Assembly (NCBI GenBank): GCA_029980465.1
Contig: JARYIJ010000001.1
Coordinates: forward strand, 620,001-684,000
Direction: 5' to 3'
Length of the DNA stretch: 64,000 bases
DNA from: Pseudolabrys sp.
GTDB taxonomy: Bacteria; Pseudomonadota; Alphaproteobacteria; Rhizobiales; Xanthobacteraceae
The position numbers were made by a program, and so were the translations under genes. The notes under the pieces are model-generated. The model was not told where the DNA came from. It worked only from the letters and a program-made list of their open reading frames with translations, and made no database searches. Shown here one piece after another: positions 6,896-15,390 of the stretch. Every line of letters begins with the position of its first letter. Position 1 is the first letter of the stretch.

Positions 6896-9800
6896 TTACA
6901 CCGCCGCCTTCTTCATCGTCTCCCATTCGCGCAGCGCCTTCGCGTCGCGCGGCGTCACGTCGGGGAATTGCGGGTCGGCGCCGACGTCGGCGGTGATCTT
7001 CCACGAGCGCGCGCACTTCCTGCCCTCGGCGAGGTTCGGCACCACGGCGACGCCACTCACGTCCGGCAGCCGGAACGCACCTTCTGGTCCTTCTTGCGGG
7101 CCCTCGCCTTCGACCAGAGTCGCCGCCGAGGTGATGCACACCTCGGCGAGATCAACGTCGACCACCGCCTCGTAGATCTCGCGGTTCGAGACATGGATGA
7201 TCGGATGCGCCTCGAGCGAGGAGCCGATGCGCTTCTGCGCGCGCTCGATCTCCAGCGCGCCGGTGACGACGCGGCGCACGATGCGCACCTTGCGCCATTT
7301 CTCCGCCAGCGCGTCGTCGCGCCATTCCGCCGGGACATGAGCGAACAACTGGAGATGCACCGACTCCGCGTCCGCGCCGTAGCGCGCCATCCACGACTCC
7401 TCCGCCGTGAAGCAAAGCAGCGGTGCCAGCCACGTCACTGTGCACTTGAACAGGTGGTCGATCACCGTCAGCGCCGCCTTGCGCGTCAGCGACGAATACG
7501 GGTCGCAATAGAGCGCGTCCTTGCGGATGTCAAAGTAGAAAGCAGACAAGTCTGCCGTCATGAACGCCGCCACCGCGGCGAAGATGCGCTTGTAGTCGAA
7601 CTCCTCGTAGGCCTTGCGCACCTGACCATCCAGTTCGGCCAGCCGGTGCAGCATCAGCCGCTCCAGCTCCGGCATCTTCGCAGGCGCGACGCGCTCGTCC
7701 TCGTGGAAGTGCGCCAGGCTGCCGAGCATCCAGCGGATGGTGTTGCGCAGCTTGCGGTAGGTATCGGCCGTGGTCTTCAAAATCTCGGGGCCGATGCGCA
7801 GATCGTCGGAATAGTCCGACGCGCACACCCACATGCGCAAAATGTCGGCGCCGGACTGCTTGATGACGTCCTGCGGCACCACGACATTGCCGAGCGATTT
7901 CGACATCTTGCGGCCGTCCTCGGCCATGACGAAGCCGTGCGTCAGCACAATGTCGAACGGCGCGCGGCCGCGCGTGCCGCAGCTTTCGAGCAGCGACGAA
8001 TGAAACCAGCCGCGATGCTGGTCGGAGCCCTCGAGATACATCACTGTGTCCGGTCCGCCGTCGGCCTTGCGGTTGATCGTGCCGAACTGCGGGAAGTGCT
8101 TGGGGTCCTCCAGCACGAAGGCGTGCGTCGAGCCCGAGTCGAACCAGACGTCGAGAATATCGTCGACCTTCTGCCACGGCTCGTTGGCGCGCTTGCCAAG
8201 GAAGCGCTCGCGCGCACCCTCCTTGTACCAGGCGTCGGCGCCCTCGGCGGTGAAGGCGTCGATGATGCGGGCCTCGACCTCGGGGTCCTGCAGGATCTCG
8301 ACCGAGCCGTCGCCCTTGTCCCGGACGAACACCGCGATCGGCACGCCCCAGGCGCGCTGGCGCGAGATCACCCAGTCCGGCCGCGACTCGATCATGCCGG
8401 TGATGCGGTTCTCGCCCTGCGGCGGCACCCAGCGAGTCACCGAAATCGCGTTGAGCGCGAGTTGACGCAGCGTATGACCACTGGCCGCAGCCTGCTCCCC
8501 TCCCCCTTGTGGGGAGGGTGAAAGAGGCGCCACGCCCTCGACCGGCTTGTCCATCGCGATGAACCACTGCGGCGTGTTGCGGAAGATGACCGGTTTCTTC
8601 GAGCGCCACGAGTGCGGATACTGGTGCTTGAGGCGGCCGCGCGCGACCAGCATGCCGGACTCGATCAGCGCCTTGATCACCGCCTCGTTGGCGTCGCCCT
8701 TCTCGCCCTTGTCGGTGAGCACGCGCTTGCCGGTGAAGCCCGGCGCCTGCGCGGTGAACGCGCCGTTCTCGTCGACAGTGTAAGGGATCGCGGTGTTGAT
8801 ACCGCGCGCCTCGAGCGCGCGCGCATTCGCGGTCCAGACCTCGAAGTCCTCGCGGCCATGTCCCGGCGCGGTGTGCACGAAGCCGGTGCCGGCATCGTCG
8901 GTCACGTGCTCGCCGGCGAGCAGCGGCACGTCGAAATCGTAGCCGCCCATTTTCTTGAGCGGATGCGTGCAAACAGTGCTGTCCAGTTCTGAATTGGTGA
9001 CTAAGCGAATGCGCCTAAAGCCCGTGACCTTCGCTTGCTTTAGAACTTCGTCGATTAGCTTGTCTGCAAGGATCAGCCTCTCGCCGGAGCGCAGCCAATT
9101 TCCCTCGGGGGCGCCGGTAATAAGGACTAGCGAGTAGCCAACTCTCGGGGAGAACGAGATCGCGCGATTGCCGGGAAGCGTCCATGGGGTAGTGGTCCAA
9201 ATCACCACTGCCGCCCCGGATAATTTAGCTTCCGACCCGTCGATATCCGAAAGGATGGCCTTCTGTTGCGCGATTGAATCTTTTTCGGCTCTGGTATCGT
9301 ACGATTTGACAGGAAACTTCACCCACACCGTATCGGACGTGTAATCCTCGTACTCCACTTCGGCCTCGGCCAAAGCCGTCTTCTCCACCACGCTCCACAT
9401 CACCGGCTTCGAGCCGCGGTACAAAGTCCCGTTCGCCGCGAACTTCATCAGCTCGCGTGCGATCTGCGCTTCGGCCGGAAAGCTCATCGTCGTGTAGGGA
9501 TGCGCCCAGTCGCCCTCGACGCCGAGCCGCTTGAACTCCTCGCGCTGCACGTTGAGCCAGTGCGTCGCGTAGGCGCGGCACTCCTGGCGGAACGCGATCA
9601 TCGCCGCGGAGTTCTTGAGGTCCGGCTTGCTCTTGCCCTTGGAGCGGTAGTTTTCTTCCTCGATCTTCCACTCGATCGGCAGGCCGTGGCAGTCCCAGCC
9701 CGGAACGTAGTTTGAATCGAAACCCAGCATCTGCTGGCTGCGCGTCACCACGTCCTTGAGCACCTTGTTCAGCGCGGTGCCGATGTGGATGTTGCCGTTG

Positions 9801-9991
9801 GCGTAAGGCGGGCCGTCGTGCAGGATGAACTTCGGCCGGCCCTTCGCCTTCTCGCGCATCGCGGAATAGATGTGCTGCCGCTCCCAGCGCTTGAGGATTT
9901 CCGGCTCGCGCTGCGGCAGGCCCGCGCGCATCGGAAAATCGGTCTGCGGCAGGAACAGAGTCTCGCTGTAGTCTCGGACGGCGTCGGTCAT
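6896..9991 (-). CDS. ileS: Isoleucyl-tRNA synthetase
   Basis: IleRS charges tRNA-Ile and edits valine. This is a class I synthetase of 1031 residues with the HIGH-type motif [12 protein letters not shown] near residue 70, the [13 protein letters not shown] editing-domain signature, KMSKSLGN, and a C-terminal tRNA-binding region. Two oddities are visible. Residues about 487-506 are an in-frame insertion containing a palindrome (8474-8533). The part encoded by roughly 8960-9330 is much AT-richer than the rest, with different codon use, although the protein remains recognisably IleRS. All catalytic motifs are intact, so it should be functional. Confidence 0.97.
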   Translation of the reverse strand: MTDAVRDYSETLFLPQTDFPMRAGLPQREPEILKRWERQHIYSAMREKAKGRPKFILHDGPPYANGNIHIGTALNKVLKDVVTRSQQMLGFDSNYVPGWDCHGLPIEWKIEEENYRSKGKSKPDLKNSAAMIAFRQECRAYATHWLNVQREEFKRLGVEGDWAHPYTTMSFPAEAQIARELMKFAANGTLYRGSKPVMWSVVEKTALAEAEVEYEDYTSDTVWVKFPVKSYDTRAEKDSIAQQKAILSDIDGSEAKLSGAAVVIWTTTPWTLPGNRAISFSPRVGYSLVLITGAPEGNWLRSGERLILADKLIDEVLKQAKVTGFRRIRLVTNSELDSTVCTHPLKKMGGYDFDVPLLAGEHVTDDAGTGFVHTAPGHGREDFEVWTANARALEARGINTAIPYTVDENGAFTAQAPGFTGKRVLTDKGEKGDANEAVIKALIESGMLVARGRLKHQYPHSWRSKKPVIFRNTPQWFIAMDKPVEGVAPLSPSPQGGGEQAAASGHTLRQLALNAISVTRWVPPQGENRITGMIESRPDWVISRQRAWGVPIAVFVRDKGDGSVEILQDPEVEARIIDAFTAEGADAWYKEGARERFLGKRANEPWQKVDDILDVWFDSGSTHAFVLEDPKHFPQFGTINRKADGGPDTVMYLEGSDQHRGWFHSSLLESCGTRGRAPFDIVLTHGFVMAEDGRKMSKSLGNVVVPQDVIKQSGADILRMWVCASDYSDDLRIGPEILKTTADTYRKLRNTIRWMLGSLAHFHEDERVAPAKMPELERLMLHRLAELDGQVRKAYEEFDYKRIFAAVAAFMTADLSAFYFDIRKDALYCDPYSSLTRKAALTVIDHLFKCTVTWLAPLLCFTAEESWMARYGADAESVHLQLFAHVPAEWRDDALAEKWRKVRIVRRVVTGALEIERAQKRIGSSLEAHPIIHVSNREIYEAVVDVDLAEVCITSAATLVEGEGPQEGPEGAFRLPDVSGVAVVPNLAEGRKCARSWKITADVGADPQFPDVTPRDAKALREWETMKKAAV
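8474..8533 (-). repeat. Palindromic repeat inserted in frame within ileS
   Basis: Sixty bases encode the 20 residues [20 protein letters not shown] (about 487-506). The IleRS family normally runs straight from the AMDKP region to TLRQLAL. The DNA contains a strong hairpin, CCCTCCCC with GGGGAGGG around a 5-base loop, of the type usually found between genes. Its length is a multiple of three, so the frame is kept. This resembles the palindromic elements described inside Rickettsia genes, though the sequence is different. Confidence 0.7.
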
Positions 9992-10299
9992 TGTGGGCCT
10001 TGGAAGTCGGGTGGCGGCGAAGGCGAACGGTCCCGGTCTTGCGCCTGACCGGAGGTCAGACGGAAGCCGGGCTGCTAATCCCGATGATCGGCCGGAAGGC
10101 CGCGCGGATGCGATCGCAAGCCACCATGGGCCGTGGTCCTAACACGCCCGGCACAGGCAGGAAAAGGGCCGGTTCGCGGGGCGCCGGGCCGAAGAATGGG
10201 AGGGGCTCTCATCCGCGTCATCCTGAGAGCTTGGCCGAAAAGAGCCGGATGTTCATGCTCGTGTCCCGGGCGCAGCGCAGCGCGTTAGCGGTGCGCTAG
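9992..10299. repeat. Intergenic region upstream of ileS with truncated family-2 repeat (10219-10299)
   Basis: No credible gene lies between the ileS start and 10218; that stretch must hold the ileS promoter and leader, but I cannot assign elements. From about 10219 a family-2 repeat begins (CCTGAGAGCTTGG, then CTCGTGTCCCGGGCGCAGCG). It breaks off at about 10299, where the two-hairpin element at 10302 starts, so one repeat appears to interrupt or truncate another. Confidence 0.6.
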
Positions 10300-10301
10300 G
10301 C

Positions 10302-10452
10302 GTCATGCCCGGGCTTGACCCGGGCATCCATAATGCTTCGCTCCACATGCGGGCTTACGTAAGGCGGCACTCGTTACACGGCCCCATGGATCGCCGGGTC
10401 AAGTTTACGACCGGGCCGCGCTTCCGCGCGGACCCGGTTGCCCGGCGATGAC
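10302..10452. repeat. Long GTCAT...ATGAC two-hairpin element (151 bp)
   Basis: It begins GTCATGCCCGGG-CTTGA-CCCGGGC and ends GCCCGGCGATGAC. The inner part has a TTACGTAAG palindrome and a GGGCCGCG-CTTC-CGCGGACCC stem. A 151-bp copy occurs in the opposite orientation at 42116-42266. It is the first segment of a roughly 600-bp inverted duplication. Confidence 0.75.
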
Positions 10453-10481
10453 GGCGGAGGGTGAGGCGAGACTCTCATCCG

Positions 10482-10632
10482 CCTCATCCTGAGGAGCCGC
10501 GCACGCATCAGCGCGCTTACGCGCGTCTTTGACGCGCTATGGCGCGGCGTCTCGAAGAAGAGGCAGCCCGTGCATTGTGTACGCCGAGGCCTCATGGTTC
10601 GAGACGCGCCTTCGGCGCTCCTCACCATGAGG
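10482..10632. repeat. REP-like palindromic unit (CCTCATCCTGAGG ... CCTCACCATGAGG)
   Basis: Both ends are short imperfect palindromes, and a central CCTCATGGTTCGAGACGCGC half pairs with GCGTCTCGAAG. An inverted copy lies at 41914-42085 and a short form at 42343-42385. Units of this kind are common between genes in Bradyrhizobium relatives (recollection, not checked here). Confidence 0.65.
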
Positions 10633-10654
10633 AGATGGGCTTGATTGGCATCTC

Positions 10655-10682
10655 TTGACAATATTCCTAATATGACTATAGT
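10655..10682 (+). promoter_or_regulatory. Near-consensus sigma-70 promoter of RNA candidate, copy A
   Basis: TTGACA (10655-10660) and TATAGT (10677-10682) are separated by 16 bases. The surrounding sequence is AT-rich in an otherwise GC-rich repeat field. The other copy (minus strand, 41894-41867) keeps both hexamers and the 16-base spacing although the spacer has changed. No convincing gene follows; the downstream sequence is highly structured. Confidence 0.6.
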
Positions 10683-10688
10683 CACACA

Positions 10689-11065
10689 GTCCGGTCCCTC
10701 GAAGGGCGTCATCTAGAGGCGTGCTGATGGCGGGGCCGGATGCGGTGCCTGCGGGTGGGTTTCGCAAGCCCATCCCCGGGAGGCCCGGGACCCCGCCCGA
10801 CGGGCATGACGACCCGTCCGCAGGGAGCCTGCTTAAGCCGGGACTCCAAATTGTCCTGGCGAAGCGCGGCCCCGGGTCTGCGGACAGGCTGCGGCCTTCC
10901 GCGAAGCCGCGATGGAGCGCCGGACGGCGCGAGCCTCTTCGCCAGAGGCTCTCCGCATCGCAAGGTGCGGAAACCAAGGCGTTGCGCCGCCCGGCGCTCC
11001 GTCCCCTTCGTCTTGAGACGAAGGGAGGAAAAGGAAGGACGACGCCCCCGCGTCGCTAACAACAG
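10689..11065 (+). ncRNA. Candidate structured non-coding RNA, copy A
   Basis: The sequence is predicted to start about seven bases after TATAGT. Bases 10689-10920 are almost identical to the second copy. Then GGAGCGCCG (ending about 10922) pairs with CGGCGCTCC (about 10992-11000) to enclose two hairpins. The first, 10931-10951, has an 8-bp stem and a UCGCC loop. The second, 10953-10970, has a 7-bp stem and a GCAA tetraloop. A further stem CCTTCGTCT-AGACGAAGG follows. The second copy keeps the closing stem and downstream hairpin but has three internal hairpins. Ends are approximate, and whether it is transcribed is unknown. Short frames across it have no recognisable product. Confidence 0.45.
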
Positions 11066-11125
11066 GGGCTGCGGAGCGTTGGCTGTGTGGGCTGTTTGAA
11101 AATCGAAGCGCGCATCTGCCTCAAT

Positions 11126-11377
11126 CCTCAGAGTCTGACTCGAAACGAGCCCGTCAAAATCAAGGATGTGTCCCGGACGCGGTGCAGCACGAGCCATCAG
11201 CGCGTTTACGCGCGTCTTCGACGCGCCATGGCGAAGTGGTACATCGCAGAGCCGGGACCTCGGTTAACCCGCGAAGAAACACCGGGGTCCCGGTTCTGCA
11301 GCGCACCGCTAACGCGCTGCGCTGCGCCCGGGACACGGGTTTGAAAACCCGGAATCATTTCCAGTCAGACTGTCAGG
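11126..11377. repeat. Composite repeat family 2, copy 2
   Basis: It has the same orientation as the copy at 1319-1576: CCTCAGAGTCTGACTCGAAA at the left, GTGTCCCGGACGCGG near 11168, inner GGGACCTCGG / CGGGGTCCCGG, then GCCCGGGACACGGG and CCAGTCAGACTGTCAGG at the right. It fills the gap between RNA candidate A and the end of ribF; no gene is seen in it. Confidence 0.75.
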
Positions 11378-11411
11378 ATGAGGAGCAACTCCGCCGGAAC
11401 GAGGCGGCGCG

Positions 11412-12392
11412 CTAAATGTCGCCCAACTTCGGAAACGCATCCGGCATGCGCGCCAGGGCTTCGCGCGCGCGCGCGCTGTCGGCAACCATACGCAGCTTGA
11501 GATCCTCGATGTCGTCGAACGTCTCCTCGCCGCGCAGCCAGGCGATGAAGGCGACGTCGATGCGCCGGCCGTAGAGGTCGCCGTCGAAATCGAACAGGAA
11601 CGTCTCGAGCAACGGCGCGCCGTTGTCGAACATCGGCCGCCGCCCGAAACTGGCGACGCCGTCGACGCGTCTAACGCCGATGCCCACGCGCACCGCGTAG
11701 ATGCCGTGCTTGAGGCCGCAGGCCGGGTCGAGCCTCAGGTTGGCAGTCGGGAAGCCGAGCTCGCGGCCGCGCTTGGCGCCATGCACCACCTCGCCCGACA
11801 CGAACCACGGCGCGCCGAGCAGTTCCGCCGCCTCGATCACCTTGCCCTGAGCGAGCGCGGCGCGGATGGCGCCGGACGACACCGGCCGGCCCTCGTCCTC
11901 GAGCTTCGGCACGATGTCGACGGCAAAGCCGAGTCGCTCGCCCCGCTCCTTCAGGAGGACGGGCGAACCGCCGCGGTTCTTGCCGAAGTGGAAGTCGAAG
12001 CCGATCGTCGCGCCGCCGATGCCGAACCGGCCGACAAGGATGTCGCCGATGAAGTCTTCGGCCGTGGTCGACGCCAGCGCGGCGTCGAAGGTCATCACGA
12101 TGGCGCCGTCGAGGCCGGTCGCGGCCAGCAGCCGCAGCCGCGCGTCGCCGTCGCTGAGCCGGAACAGCGGCACGTTGGGCTGGAAGAATTGCCGAGGATG
12201 CGGGCTGAAGGTTAACGCCGCGGCCGGCCGGCCGAGGCTCGCTGCCCGCTGCTGTGCCGCGGCGATGACGGCGCGGTGTCCCTTGTGCACGCCGTCGAAA
12301 TTGCCGATGGCAACGACCGCGCCCTTGAGACCGGCCGGCGCGTCGTCGTGACCGACCAGAAACGGCTTCAAGACGGATACTTTCTCACTCAT
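11412..12392 (-). CDS. ribF: Bifunctional riboflavin kinase / FAD synthetase
   Basis: RibF phosphorylates riboflavin to FMN and adenylates it to FAD. The 326-residue protein has the N-terminal nucleotidyltransferase domain with GNFDGVHKGH (about 32-41, the HxGH-type motif) and the C-terminal riboflavin kinase domain starting near residue 190 with GRELGFPTANLRL. Length and motif order are normal. It is transcribed away from cheY, sharing a 180-base intergenic region with it. No FMN riboswitch is visible upstream. Confidence 0.96.
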   Translation of the reverse strand: MSEKVSVLKPFLVGHDDAPAGLKGAVVAIGNFDGVHKGHRAVIAAAQQRAASLGRPAAALTFSPHPRQFFQPNVPLFRLSDGDARLRLLAATGLDGAIVMTFDAALASTTAEDFIGDILVGRFGIGGATIGFDFHFGKNRGGSPVLLKERGERLGFAVDIVPKLEDEGRPVSSGAIRAALAQGKVIEAAELLGAPWFVSGEVVHGAKRGRELGFPTANLRLDPACGLKHGIYAVRVGIGVRRVDGVASFGRRPMFDNGAPLLETFLFDFDGDLYGRRIDVAFIAWLRGEETFDDIEDLKLRMVADSARAREALARMPDAFPKLGDI

Positions 12393-12575
12393 GGCCGAGA
12401 GATCGGGAGCGCTATTTGGCCGGGACCGTGTCGATTTGTGATGCGCTCGTCAAGCGACGCCGCACAAGGGTTACCAAATCCTTACTCCATTGAGATCGAT
12501 TAACTCCGCGTTCAATCCAGTTTGGTAGTCAGCGGGCGTTCCGATTGAGACGGAGGCCCGCAGGGGCAAGCGAAA

Positions 12576-12974
12576 ATGGCTGTGAACATGTCCATGCCGA
12601 TTCTCGTGGTCGACGATTACGGCACGATGGTCCGCATCATTCACAATCTTCTGCGCCAGCTCGGCTTCGAGGACGTCGACGAGGCCAATGACGGCGAGGC
12701 GGCGCTGAAGAAGATGCACGGCCGCAATTACGGCCTGGTGATCTCCGACTGGAACATGGAGCCGATGACCGGCTACGATCTGCTCAAGCAGGTGCGGTCC
12801 GACCCGGCGATCGGCACGACGCCGTTCATCATGGTCACGGCGGAATCGAAGACCGAGAACGTCATCGCCGCCAAGAAGGCGGGCGTGAACAACTACATCG
12901 TCAAGCCGTTCAACGCCGAAACGCTGCGTGCCAAGATCGAGGCCGTGTTCCGCGATCCCGGCAAGGTCGCCTGA
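12576..12974 (+). CDS. cheY: CheY-like single-domain response regulator
   Basis: This 132-residue receiver domain has no output domain. The acidic pair is in LVVDDYG (about 10-16), the phosphoacceptor Asp in ISDWNMEPM near 56-64, the Thr in MVTAES and the Lys in NYIVKPFNA, so the phosphorylation site is complete. It is CheY-like, and a CheZ phosphatase gene is present 17 kb away at 30064, but no CheA, CheW or receptor gene is in the window. GGAGG about 25 bases upstream is too far for a normal ribosome site; GGGGCAAG is closer. It converges with the HAD gene with no intergenic base. Confidence 0.93.
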   Translation: MAVNMSMPILVVDDYGTMVRIIHNLLRQLGFEDVDEANDGEAALKKMHGRNYGLVISDWNMEPMTGYDLLKQVRSDPAIGTTPFIMVTAESKTENVIAAKKAGVNNYIVKPFNAETLRAKIEAVFRDPGKVA

Positions 12975-13835
12975 TCACCACGACAGCTTTCGCATGACAG
13001 CCCGCGGCGGCCGCTCGGCGGCTGTGAAGGCCGCCTGCAACGCGGCGGCATCGGGATCGTCGCGCGTGCCGAAATCGACGGCGTGAATGCCTGACGTGAT
13101 AAAGAGAAAATCGATGCCGACTGCGTTGGCGCCGGCAAGGTCGGTACGCAGAGAATCACCGATCGCCAGCACGCGATTGAGCGGCGGCATCTTGCCCTTC
13201 ACTCGCGACAGCGCCAGGTCGTAGATCGGCCGGTACGGCTTGCCGGCATAGAGCACCTCGCCGCCCATCGACTGGTAGAGGTCGGCGATGGCCCCCGCGC
13301 AATAGACGAGCTCGTGGCCGCGTTCGACCACGACGTCGGGATTGCCGCACACCATGAACAAGCGGCGCGTCAGCATCGTCTCGAGCCGGCTGCGGTAATC
13401 CTCCGGCGTTTCCGCGGTGTCGTCGAACAGGCCGGTGCAGACGACGTAGTCCGCCGTTTCGAGCGGCGCGAAACGCACGTCGAAGCCGTGGAACACCGGC
13501 AGGTCACGCGGCGGGCCGATGTGAAACACGCTCTGGCCTGCCCGCTCGGCGAGAACGGCGCGGGTGACGTCGCCCGAACTGACGATGTCGTCCCAAGCCT
13601 CGCGTGACACGCGCAGATGGTCGAGCTGCGCGATCACGGATTCGCGCGGGCGCGGCGCGTTGGTGATGAGGACGACGCGGCCGCCCTGCGTGCGGAAGCG
13701 GGCGAGCGCGTCGCAGGCCTCGGCGGTCGCCGCGACGCCGTTATGGACGACGCCCCAGACGTCCGACAGCACGACGCCGTAATCCGGCGTCAGCGCGGAA
13801 AAATGCGACGTGATCGGGACGGTATCCGCGGGCAT
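12975..13835 (-). CDS. HAD-IIA (TIGR01459-type) phosphatase
   Basis: The 286-residue haloacid-dehalogenase-like hydrolase has motif I DVWGVVHNG (near residue 25), in which Asp is the nucleophile, VLITNAPRP as motif II, the lysine in YAGKPYRPIYDLA and the acidic motif IV GDSLRTDLAGA. The cap position is that of subclass IIA (NagD/pyridoxal-phosphatase-like). The TIGR01459 subfamily is frequent in Rhizobiales; its substrate is not established. Its stop codon abuts the stop of cheY exactly, so the two genes converge. Confidence 0.9.
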   Translation of the reverse strand: MPADTVPITSHFSALTPDYGVVLSDVWGVVHNGVAATAEACDALARFRTQGGRVVLITNAPRPRESVIAQLDHLRVSREAWDDIVSSGDVTRAVLAERAGQSVFHIGPPRDLPVFHGFDVRFAPLETADYVVCTGLFDDTAETPEDYRSRLETMLTRRLFMVCGNPDVVVERGHELVYCAGAIADLYQSMGGEVLYAGKPYRPIYDLALSRVKGKMPPLNRVLAIGDSLRTDLAGANAVGIDFLFITSGIHAVDFGTRDDPDAAALQAAFTAAERPPRAVMRKLSW

Positions 13836-13861
13836 GCTGTTGACGCGTTCTGCCGCGCTAT

Positions 13862-15265
13862 CTATCGCCGCGCCGCGGCGGCGACCAATTCGAGGCTGCC
13901 TTCGCTGACGATGCTGGAGGCCGGCAGATCGGCCGGCGGTTCCGCCGACGGCGCCGACGATTGCAGCGCCTCGGCCCGCACCGGGCGCGGCGGCGAGAAC
14001 AGGAAGCCCTGGCCGAACCGCACATCATAGTCGAGCAAGTCGACCACCATGCTCTCGCTCTCGATGCGCTCGCCGATCAGATCGATGCCGTTGCGGCCGA
14101 GAAGGTCGGCGAGGTCCTCGGGATGAATGTCGGTTTGCGCGCCCGCGCCGCGGCCGAGGAGCAGCTTGGCCGGCGTCTTGACGAAGCGGAACGAGCGCTC
14201 GGTGAGCCAGCGCGGCTCGATGCGCAGGTCCGTCACGGTGTCCATCGAGAAGCGGAAGCCGCGCTCAGCGAGCGCCGCCAGCGCCTCCTCCTCGATCGGG
14301 CCGAAATTGCGCACCGCCGCCTGACCGAATTCGAACACCAGGTTCGGCGCCAGCGCGCGGTTGGCCTCCATGAACTCGAGCACTTGCGGGAAATAGGTGC
14401 CGTCGGACAAGGTGCGACCGCTGACGTTGCAGAACAGGCCGACTTCGCGGTTCTTGAGCTGCAGCCGGCGCATCACCTGGACGCAGCGGAACAGCAGCAG
14501 GTTGTCGATCTTCGGCATCAGGCCGGCGGCTTCGGCTTGCTCGATGAAGTCGGCGGCCGGAATGATGTCGCCGTCCTCGGTGCGCAAGCGCGACACCGCC
14601 TCGTAGAAACGCACCTTGCGCTGCGGCAGCGTCACGATCGGCTGCAGATAGAGATCGATCCGGCTACTCTCGACCGCGTTGGCGATCAAGGTGACGACCG
14701 CGTCGCGGCTCAGGCCGGCGAAGCGGCGCGGCAAACCGGGCGACGGCGCGGCCGCGGCAGGCGCCGCAGTTTCGGCGGCCGGTTTCGCTGGTGCGGACGG
14801 CATGGCAACGGCATCGGCCGGCGAAAGGCTGGCGGGCGGCGGCACCGGCGCGTTGCCGTCCACCGCGATGCGCCGGTAAAGCTCGGTCTCGTGCGCCGCG
14901 ACCGTTTCGGCGAGCTGCTTGACCAGCGTGCCGAGTTCGCTGAGCTCGGTAGCGACCGGATCGGTGCCGCCGCGCGGCCGGTCGCCGCGGCCCTCGGCCG
15001 CGTGGACGCGGCGGCCGATCTCGACGACCTGACGCGCCAGATCGCCGGTGGCGCGCGACAGCTCGGCGATCTGGTCGCCGACCACGCGGCGGTCGCGCAG
15101 CCGGTTCGACACCGTGTTGAACAGCATCATCACGATCAGCGCCGACAGCGCCGCGATGGCGGACACCGGCGGCGTCATGTGCAGGCCGAGAAAGAGCATC
15201 GCGCCGATCGAGCCGGCGATGAGCACCATGCAGATCGCGATGAAGATGGCGCTGATGCGTACCAT
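13862..15265 (-). CDS. Membrane-anchored degenerate EAL domain protein
   Basis: The roughly 467-residue protein has two N-terminal membrane helices (IFIAICMVLIAGSIGAMLFLG and an alanine-rich helix), a cytoplasmic helical linker, an Ala/Pro-rich segment and a C-terminal EAL domain. The signature EAL reads EAV (YEAVSRL), and the DDFGTG metal loop is replaced by MDTVTDL. FCNVSGRTL, VFEFGQ, KTPAKLL and GERIES keep other positions. Loss of the aspartate pair argues against c-di-GMP hydrolysis, so a binding or scaffold role is inferred. The start MVRISAIF is chosen because upstream residues lack a membrane or domain signal. Confidence 0.88.
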   Translation of the reverse strand: MVRISAIFIAICMVLIAGSIGAMLFLGLHMTPPVSAIAALSALIVMMLFNTVSNRLRDRRVVGDQIAELSRATGDLARQVVEIGRRVHAAEGRGDRPRGGTDPVATELSELGTLVKQLAETVAAHETELYRRIAVDGNAPVPPPASLSPADAVAMPSAPAKPAAETAAPAAAAPSPGLPRRFAGLSRDAVVTLIANAVESSRIDLYLQPIVTLPQRKVRFYEAVSRLRTEDGDIIPAADFIEQAEAAGLMPKIDNLLLFRCVQVMRRLQLKNREVGLFCNVSGRTLSDGTYFPQVLEFMEANRALAPNLVFEFGQAAVRNFGPIEEEALAALAERGFRFSMDTVTDLRIEPRWLTERSFRFVKTPAKLLLGRGAGAQTDIHPEDLADLLGRNGIDLIGERIESESMVVDLLDYDVRFGQGFLFSPPRPVRAEALQSSAPSAEPPADLPASSIVSEGSLELVAAAARR

Positions 15266-15390
15266 AACGGTCCTCGCCGGCCTGAGCCGGCGCTGATTCG
15301 GGTCCCTCGGACCCAATGTCCATGAGGCTGCGCCGAGGCGCAACCTCCAAGACCCGTCATAGTAACGGCTTTTTGGCCCTCCGGACCGCC

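Noticed and set aside
6838..8521. A 560-residue plus-strand frame
   Set aside because: It is antisense to ileS and rich in His/Arg; it begins within the right inverted repeat of the GIY-YIG cassette.
10537..11197. Overlapping frames in the repeat field, such as the one beginning MLMAGPDAVPAGGFRK
   Set aside because: They occur in both repeat copies, in several frames and on both strands, with no domain; the structured-RNA reading explains the conservation better.
9992..11411. CRISPR array in the repeat field
   Set aside because: The repeats are dispersed palindromes of differing length with no regular repeat-spacer pattern, and no cas gene is present.
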